Below are positions 42,201-51,200 of a DNA stretch of 64,000 nt, piece by piece (within the stretch, counting starts at the first letter, position 1; each line of letters begins with the position of its first letter). Made by a program: the position numbers and the translations under genes. Source of the stretch: Brachionus manjavacas (lineage: Eukaryota; Rotifera; Eurotatoria; Ploima; Brachionidae); the NCBI GenBank assembly GCA_019054805.1, contig JAHQIY010000011.1, positions 1,307,001-1,371,000 on the forward strand. Direction: 5' to 3'. Below the pieces are notes generated by a model. That model saw only the letters and a list, made by a program, of their open reading frames with translations, did not search any database and had not been told where the DNA came from.

Positions 42201-45200
42201 TTCCAAAATTCACAATGCCATCACTTAAGTTAAATAAATTTAATTTTTTGTAAATTTTGCATTTTTGACGCATTTTTTGACCAAAAAAAATTGCATTTTT
42301 GGTCGTCCCTGGTCATGACTAGGAAAAACATAAAAAAGTCCTAAAATTTTTTTAGTGATTTGGACTGATACTAATCTTGAAAATAATTTTTGTTGACTGG
42401 TTTTTTTAAGACTTGGACTTTTATACAGGCATGAAAAATTTGAATTTTTTTTTTCTAATTAAAAATTAGACTTAACTTGTCAAAAAAGAGTGCGAAAAAC
42501 ATGGTTGCAAAAAAGAAAGAATTGGGCTTTGATTAAATAACATACTTTCTGAGCAAACAAGCCCTGTGATAGTAAGACTGCCAGTCATTAGGATTCAAAT
42601 GCAAGGCCACACAAAAGTCATCAAAAGCGGCCTGATAGTCCTCCAGATTTAAATGACACTTTCCGCGATACAGTCTTGCCTGAGCCTGATTCAATGGATT
42701 ATGCTTAATCAACTCGGTAAAATCAACAATTGCATAGTGCCAATTTTTGCTGTTAAAGTAGCTCATTCCATGTTTGAACCATGCCTCGGAGTTTTTTGGA
42801 TTTAGCCTAGTGGTGGTCAAATAGTCGTCCATGGCCATTCGAACATCCCCTTTTTGTTCGTACAACTTTCCTCTTTTGAAAAAAGCCTGGTCGTCATCGG
42901 GGTTAAATTTGACCGCTTGGGAATAATTGACAATCGCCATTTGGAGATCATTTCGCTGGGCACATAAATCGCCCAGTGACAAATAAGCTCCTGAATGAGA
43001 TCTGTTTAGCTTTATAATTTGATTGAGGTCCTCGGTGGCGTCTTTTCTTCTGTCCTGCACCAAATAGATCAAGTGGCGTTGCCAATAAGCATCGACAAAC
43101 TTAGGCTCAGTGTCTATGGCCAAGTTGAAATCGTCCAAGGCTTTTTTTATAAATCCTAATTTGCGGTACAAAGTTCCTCGTCTGACCAAGTCGAAAACTA
43201 GCAATTTTTGCTCTAGTCTTCCATTAAGAACTTCAATTTCTTTTTCGGCTATTTTGATATGCTGAAAATTGAGCTTATTTTCGTCGAGATCTTCAAAGTT
43301 TATCTGAGAATAAGTGGCATACGGTGTTGGACTTTTGACTACTTTTCTAATCTTGTCTCCCTCTTCTTCCATTTCATCAGCATCCTCATTTTCTTTATCG
43401 GACTCGTTCTTGGTCTCTTTTTTTATGTCGAACAATTTGGGCTTTTCATTCGAGTCATTCAGCTGGCTTTCGTCCCCGGTTATCACTTGGTCAAACCACA
43501 CATTCCAGATGTCTCTGGTCCATTCACGTTCCTTGTCGAAATAGTCATCTTGTTCGGTCGCCCATTTCGAATCCTTGAATCCCAATTGTTTCTTGTATTC
43601 TTCAAAGCTAGTGTATTTGCTGACACTAGGTCGGCGTATGAGCCGGACCCTAGCTGCTTCGGCAAGCAATTCGTCATCTTGATGCACCATTTTTGTCTTA
43701 GACTTTATTTGGTCCAAAGAATGGCATCGGGTTAGAGCCCTAATGTTCTTGTTGTAAATATCAGCTTCGATCTGAATCAGAAATTCCATTCCAAGCACGC
43801 AGTTTTTGAATCTATTCGGACCTCTGGACTTTTTTTTCACTGAATTTTTTCGACTCGTTCTTGTCGAGTCTTGCATTACATATTTTTTTCCCTGTGCCAA
43901 AGCAATATCAGCCAGCGATTTTTCAACATCTTTAATGATTGATTTTTTTTTAATTAAATCAGAGATAAGAATTTTTTTCACTTTTTTTTTCCGTTTAAAT
44001 AAGATGTAAAGCTTAAATGTCATAAAGAGGTGACAACTTTGGAAGATTGGACTTTTTTTGCTGATTTTTCATTTTCATCAGGGTTCAAAAACCAAAATCT
44101 TTTCAAAGTTTAACATTTTTGAAAATATTCTATAGAATTATTTTCATGCTAAGATTTAAAAATAAAGAAAAAACAATTCATGCAAAATTTATCATAGATT
44201 TTTTTTTCAGAATAATAATCTTTCTTCATTTTTCATAGAAAAATAATTGGCAAAGTATGTAAAAATATTCCCAAATCTACAAAAATTGAAAAAAAATAAT
44301 TTCAGAGGTAAATTTTTTTGTTTTAATAATTTTGAAAGCTTTAAATCTTGGAAATTCTAAAGACTAAATTAATTTAATTGTATCAAATTTTGTGTTTTTT
44401 TCAGACACTTGTACCCATCTTTTCTCAGGTTTTGGGTGGGTATGGGTAAAACCCACCGAACCAATACCCACACCCAAGACCTGAATTTTTCGGGTAGCCA
44501 TACCCATACCCAAATACCCGAAATTTTCCGGTAACAATACCTATACCAACACATATAACCTGAAATTTTCGCATTATCTACTTAAACATACCTCAGAAAC
44601 TTAAAATTAACGAGTTGTAATACTTAAAATTGTCCCTTTTATATTAATAAAATTTTTAAAATAAAAAAAAAAAAGAGAATTTTGCAGTAAAATTTTATCA
44701 TATTCGATTTCAAAAATCATAAATTTTAATTTTTAAATAATTTTAAATCCTTAAATAAGCAATCTATGTACTAAATACTAGTTGAAATAAAATATAAAAG
44801 ACAAAAATTAGCAAATTTATATATTAGAAAATAAGTATAGATCATTTTGATGAATGAATTTTAATAGTGTAACTGTTGAAGTCCTTGAGCACCAAGTCGA
44901 TGACCTACCAGATGGTGTTAAGAAAAAGTTCCTAAAACAAAAAATGAACATAAAAACTTCATCAATAGAGTCTAGTAAAATTAAAGATGGAAAAATAGTT
45001 AAAGAGGTGGCTAAAATAATTAAAACCAGTCTTTAATTGTTTTTTAAATATTTTTCTTTCTAGTTTGAATTGGGTGAAGTAATTGATGCTAAGGTTACAT
45101 TTTATTCAAAACCTTACTTGTTAAAATGCCAAATATTGGAGTTTCTTAATACTCAACAACAAATAACCAAACCCTGCTCAGAGGTACAAAAAAGAGCTAA

Positions 45201-48200
45201 TAATGCCAGCAAAAGGAGACCAATTTCTATGATTTTGGAATCGCAAATAAACTCTAGTTTAAGCTCAAAAAAAGCAAATAATTCCGGACAGACACCGAAT
45301 CTAAAAGAAAGAAGTAAAAAAACTTTAGCAGTACATGAGACAACTTCTGAGGAAGATGAGGAAATTGATAATGCCCAAAAAAATAAAAATTCTGAACCGT
45401 GTTCCAGTTCCAGAATTATATCTGAACCAATAGATCCAGATTCATTGAATGCGGATAAGTACTTTGCCAACATAAATTCGAAAAAAACACCTCACTTGTT
45501 TAATAACTCAAATGATGTCGTGGGTATTGACTTGGACGAAAATGAAGACGACGATGATGATCCAACAGTTCAGAAACTGATTCAAATGTCTACTCAAAAT
45601 TCTTTTCCCAAAAAAACCTTTTATATAGGTAATATAAAAAAGGTAAAATCGCCTATAACGCATTTTTTTAACTGTCCGAGGAAATTTACAACTATGCCTG
45701 AAGACAAAAATCTAAAATTCCAGTGTAAAATAAGCGAAAAAGACTTTTATGCGCCGTTCACACAAATAACAAATTTAAATAAGCACTTAAAAACGCATGA
45801 AACATTAATTGATTGGTTCACGCGTTACAAAAAAATTAATAAAAAAGCAAATATTACTGAAATATCAGACGAAATGCTTAATTTTATTAAATGGCTAGTC
45901 ACATCATACCAAAGTTTTGAGCAACTTAAACGTCCGTTTTTTTGTAGGATTGTCAACTCGGAATTAAAAATACCAAACTATCGGGAGTTAAAAGAAAAAA
46001 TATTACCTGAGATATTAAACAAATTACATAAATCGATTAAAATAAACTCAAATGGCTATTTCGATTTTTCTTATTGATATTTGGACTAGTGAGAGTCGAT
46101 CAGATTTTATTGCATGTGGAGCTATAGTTACAAATAATTTACTCGAAAGAGAATTTATAATTATTGGTATAATACGAATGCCAGGTACACATAACGCCGA
46201 GAACATAAAATTAGCTCTAGAATCCATGATTAATAAATATAAATTTGACAAGAAAAAACTTAATGGTATTAAATCATTTAACATTTATTTTAAAGAAAAT
46301 TAAATTTTTGAAAATCGATTTTTAGGGATTACATGCGATGAAGGGAGTTTTTTGATTCGGCTATTTAAACAGATTTTGTTTGACGAAGACAAAAATTTAT
46401 CTGAAAAGAATGAAATAATGAGTAAAAGTTTTAATAGAATTTAAATTTAAATAATTTAATTAATAATAGTTATTCCTCAAAAGGCTTATATACTTACGTA
46501 ATCTAAAGTGACGATAGTTTGTCTGATGAATTAGACTTGGAATATCCAATTTCCTCAACTGAGGCCAATTTAGAAAATAATAAAGATATAGATCATAGTC
46601 AAAATATTGTCACTAGCGAAGAGCTTCCGGGTATATTTACAATTGATTCTGAGGTAACTGATTCAATAAAAGATATTAAAAGCTTAAGATTTAAGCACGT
46701 GATTAGCCTTGATGGAAAATTTTCAAATAATATTAGGCAAATAGCTCAAAATATAAATATAACTGAAAGTGTAGAGTACGCTGAAAATAAAGGTGAACCA
46801 TTTATGGATTTTAATATTGAAATAGGTGACAATGTTATTCCTAGATATTCATGTGCTTGTCATTAGCTCAACATAGCCGTGAGACATGCTATTTCAATAC
46901 ATGAACTATCAAAATTACTCAAAGAACTTAATACTTCCAATAGTCATTTTAGAAATTTTATCAAGCTAAATGACATTTTCAGAGAAAAGAAATGCCGTTT
47001 ACGGTTAGAAAATTGACTCGTTGGTCTTCAGCATTTATGATGCTCGAATCCGTCAAAAGAGCGTACGACAAGGGAGCCTTTGACGAAAATAATCTTGAGT
47101 TAAAATGTCCAGTTCAATTGAAAACCATAGAAACATATATTCAGATTTTAAAACCAGCATACCTTTTCTCAATTGGACTTCAAAACAATAATACCTCAAT
47201 TGTAGGTGTACTTCCGGGTCTTTTTCAAATGCTGTATATCTGGGAAAAATGGATCTGGAAGATGAAATTCAACAAAGACTTTGTGCACTTTTAATGGTTA
47301 GTGTAAGACATAAGTTTGATTTTGAATTAAATTCGCCGATATATAAAGTAATAAATATAAAGATAATTTTGAAAAATTATTTGTTTGAATCATTTTATAA
47401 TTTTAAGGCTGCTCCTGTGTTGGCTGTTTCGAAAATCAGTCATTGGGCTAATAAAAAATTTTCTAGAAACATATTAAAAGATGCTTTAGCTTCGCTCAAA
47501 CTAGTTTTTTTAAAGTTTTTCAAAATAAATGAAGATAATAATGAAGAAATTAATGAAACTGATTTAAGTGTTCTAAGTACAGATGGCGAAAGTTTTTTTT
47601 CTCATATGTTTAAAGACGACGAAGAGAGAAACGAAAATAAAAGAGAATCTGACGTCTTCTAATTAGAAAGTGAGCTAGACCAAGAAATTAGAAGCTTTGC
47701 TGAGTTACTAGACAAAACAAATTTAAGATCCTTTAATTCAACAAAAAAGTTTTGGAGAAAATATAAAGAAAAGTTTCCAAAACTTCTTAAACTGGCTATT
47801 TTTTTATTAAATATTGCTCCAACTAGCGCTTTTATTGAGCGCTTCTTTAGTATTTGCGGAATTATATCCAATAAAAGAAATGGAAACATGAAGGACAATT
47901 TATTTATTACAAGAAGCATGCTAAGAGCAAATATTAATATCCTTGAAGATTTAAATGAATGTTAATGTCTATTAATATTTTTAATTATTACTTTTTGAAA
48001 TAAAATATCTTAACAATACATAGTTTTTTTTTAACTTTAGCAAAAATTTCAGGTTATATGTGTTGGAATAGGTATTGTTACCCGAAAATTTCGGGTATTT
48101 GGGTATGGGTTTGGGTATGGCTACCCGAAAAATTCAGGTCTTGGGTGTGGATATTGGTTCGGTGGGTTTTACCCATACCCACCCAAAACCTGAGAAAAGA

Positions 48201-51200
48201 TGGGTACAAGTATCTGGTTTTTTTTAAGTTTATTTTGTCAGTCCAAAATAGATTTAATAGTTCACTTAAAATATTTTTTTTTGTCACCCCAAAAAAAATA
48301 AATTTGTCACCCCCAAAAAATTAACCCCTTTTAATATTTTCTAAAAAGTTGTCACAAAATTTTTTATGAAATAAAAATATTTTGGTGCGAATAATAAAAT
48401 GAAAAAAAAAATCACTCCTTACTTTTTTGCAAAAATTAATTTTAAACTAAAATTTATGCCCTCGATTAGATATTTCTGATATAAAATTCTTAGTTAGAAA
48501 GAGTCATGAAAGATTTAATCTTTAAAGTTGTCACCTCTTAACTCATTTAAATTTGAACCCATTTTAGTAAAATTGTAATTAAAAAATTTCAATTATTTAA
48601 TAAAAAAAATAATTATATAAAAGTCGAAAAACTCTTTTGAAAATTAATTCTAAAAAAGTCCCATAATTTTTTTCCTTGAAAATAAAAGAACTTCTAAGCT
48701 TTTAAAAAAAATACTGCACATTTAATTTCAAAACTTTTGTTAATTATTTTATCTGTTATTATGAAAAAAAAATATTTATCTGCTGACAAAAAATATTCTC
48801 AATTTAAATCTTTTAAATTGAGTTTTCAAATTAGTTTTGGATTCGAATTTTTGCTTTATTAATTAAAAAAATCCTTTAAAATTGTTACTAAATAAATATG
48901 GTTTAATTTTTTGTATTTGAATTACAAAATGTATCCACTGTTGCAAAAGTTAGATGTTTCGAATATTTTTTCAGTTTCAAAAAAAAACTTTTTTTTTAAA
49001 TTTAAATTTCAATTAAGAAATATAAATTTAACCATCTAGCTGAATTATTGATAATTAAATCAATGAAGAATTAAAAAAAAAAAAAACAATTTTTCAATAT
49101 TTTTAAAATCTTTAGTCAAATAACTCTAAAAATGAGCAATATATAATTCAATGTAGTCAAATTTATATTTTTTTTGTTGAAAACCTTGAGTCTGCTTCAT
49201 ATATCATATTCTAAATTTGCAAAAAAAAATTGAAAATTTATCAATTAAAATTTGCAAATAAAACTTTACTTTTTTCTATTATTTTTTCTCCGTTAAAAAC
49301 TAAAAAAAAAACAGCACATATAAAAATTCAAAATTTCAAACAAAAAAATTTAAAACAACAGATTATAAACACCAACAACATCATTTATAAACTCAAATAA
49401 ACGCGCCGCTAAGAAAATCGAAGAAACCGTTGATGATGATGATGATAATGATGATGACGAACTTTAAATATAAACAATGTATTTTTAATAAACACGATTA
49501 TACTAGATTTTTTCAAATATTTATTTTAATCATAATTTCAATATTTTATATTAAATTAAATTAAAAAAAAAAAAGTCTAATGTTTTGTTCATCGCATTTA
49601 AAGCTTTGCTTACCCATTTTTTTTTTCAATTTTTAACAGTGGATACATTTTGTAATACAAATACAAAAATTTAAACCATTTGGATGTAAAAATTTCTTTG
49701 AGTTTTATTAAATAGACTTTTTAAACCTGAGGTTAAAAAAATTAAATTTGATGATGTGGATCTTAATTTTTGGACCTAAATGATGAAAATTTGATAAAAA
49801 AGTTGTCACCCCTTTTTCACATTTAAGCTTTAGTCCATCTTTTCAATTCAAAAAAAAAATTTCAATTTAAAAGTCAAACAATTTAAGTCAAAGATATGAC
49901 TTGACTTAAGACTTTTGACTAAAAACCAAGTCTGGAAAAGCGTAAAATTTACGTAAATTTGCGTAAAAATTGGTAAAAATAAAAAGGCCAAAAAAGCTCA
50001 ATTTTTTGAATTTTTTATTTTTTTCTAATAAATTTTGAAAAAAGGAGTTTCTATTTATTTGTTTATATTTTTACCAAAAGTTACTAGTTTACTAATTTTT
50101 ACGTAAATTTAGGTAAAAAAGGTAAAAATGGTAAAAAAGAAGTATTCATTCGAAAATTAAACTAGCTAATTCTTCATCATTTTGAGCATCATTTACTCTC
50201 ATAAATCGTTTCAATTCATTCCAAATCATTTATAGTGAGTAAGAAGGCGCTTTAACCAAAATATATAAATTTTGCAATTATATCTTATTATTTGTTAACT
50301 ATATTTTACCCAGTTGTTGAACAACGATACATACGTATGACTTGTGTTTAGGATCATTATCTTGCTGAAGTTTAAAATTTTCATTTAAATAAGAAGCAAC
50401 ATACGGAAATAAATTTTCTGCCAAAATATCTCTACACTAAAATTGACCCATATTTTCTTTAAATACCTTTTTAATTTAGAAATTACAGCAAAAGAACATT
50501 TTTTTTTTGAAACTTTGCTCTTTTCTTATCAAGCGGCTTTTCTTCAAATAATTACTTTTAATTACCTTTTTCTTGTTTAAAATTGCCTTTTTTAACCTAA
50601 ATTTACGTAAAAATTAGTAATAAATAGTAAAAAAAAGTAACTTTTGGTTTAAATATAAACAAATAAATAGTCACTACTTTTTTCATAATTTATTGGAAAA
50701 AACAAAAAATTCAAAAAAAAATGGAGCTTTTTTTGGCCTTTTTTTTTTTACCAATTTTTACGTAAAATTACGTAAATTCACTTTTTGTTATTTAGTAATT
50801 TTACGCAAAATTACCAGAAAAGCAGGTGTCAAAAGTGAAAAACAACAAAAAAAATTTACTTTTGGGAAAAAAATTTCCATGTGCCTGATTCCGGCGATTG
50901 CCACTGCTTGACTTGTCATTTTTAAAATCAATTTCTTGGTGCGCATTTTTATCTGCCTGCATCGACTTAGTCTTTGACTTGATGGAGCTCACCGACCCGC
51001 TTATCAAGCGGCTCTTCTTCAAATAATCACTTTTAATTACCTTTTTCTGATTGACAGCTTCTTCCAGCGCCTCGTTATAATTCGAATCAATCTTCATGAA
51101 CTCATAGTCATAACCATCTGGCTGTGTGTGACCACTTTTTTCTTTGCCACACGCACTCTCGGACATGGACCTGGGCATCTTTGTGCCAGCATCCAACACC

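Noticed and set aside
43259..43735. 158-codon plus-strand ORF
   Set aside because: Exact antisense shadow of TTC6 exon 2, whose TPR-containing frame is clearly the coding one.
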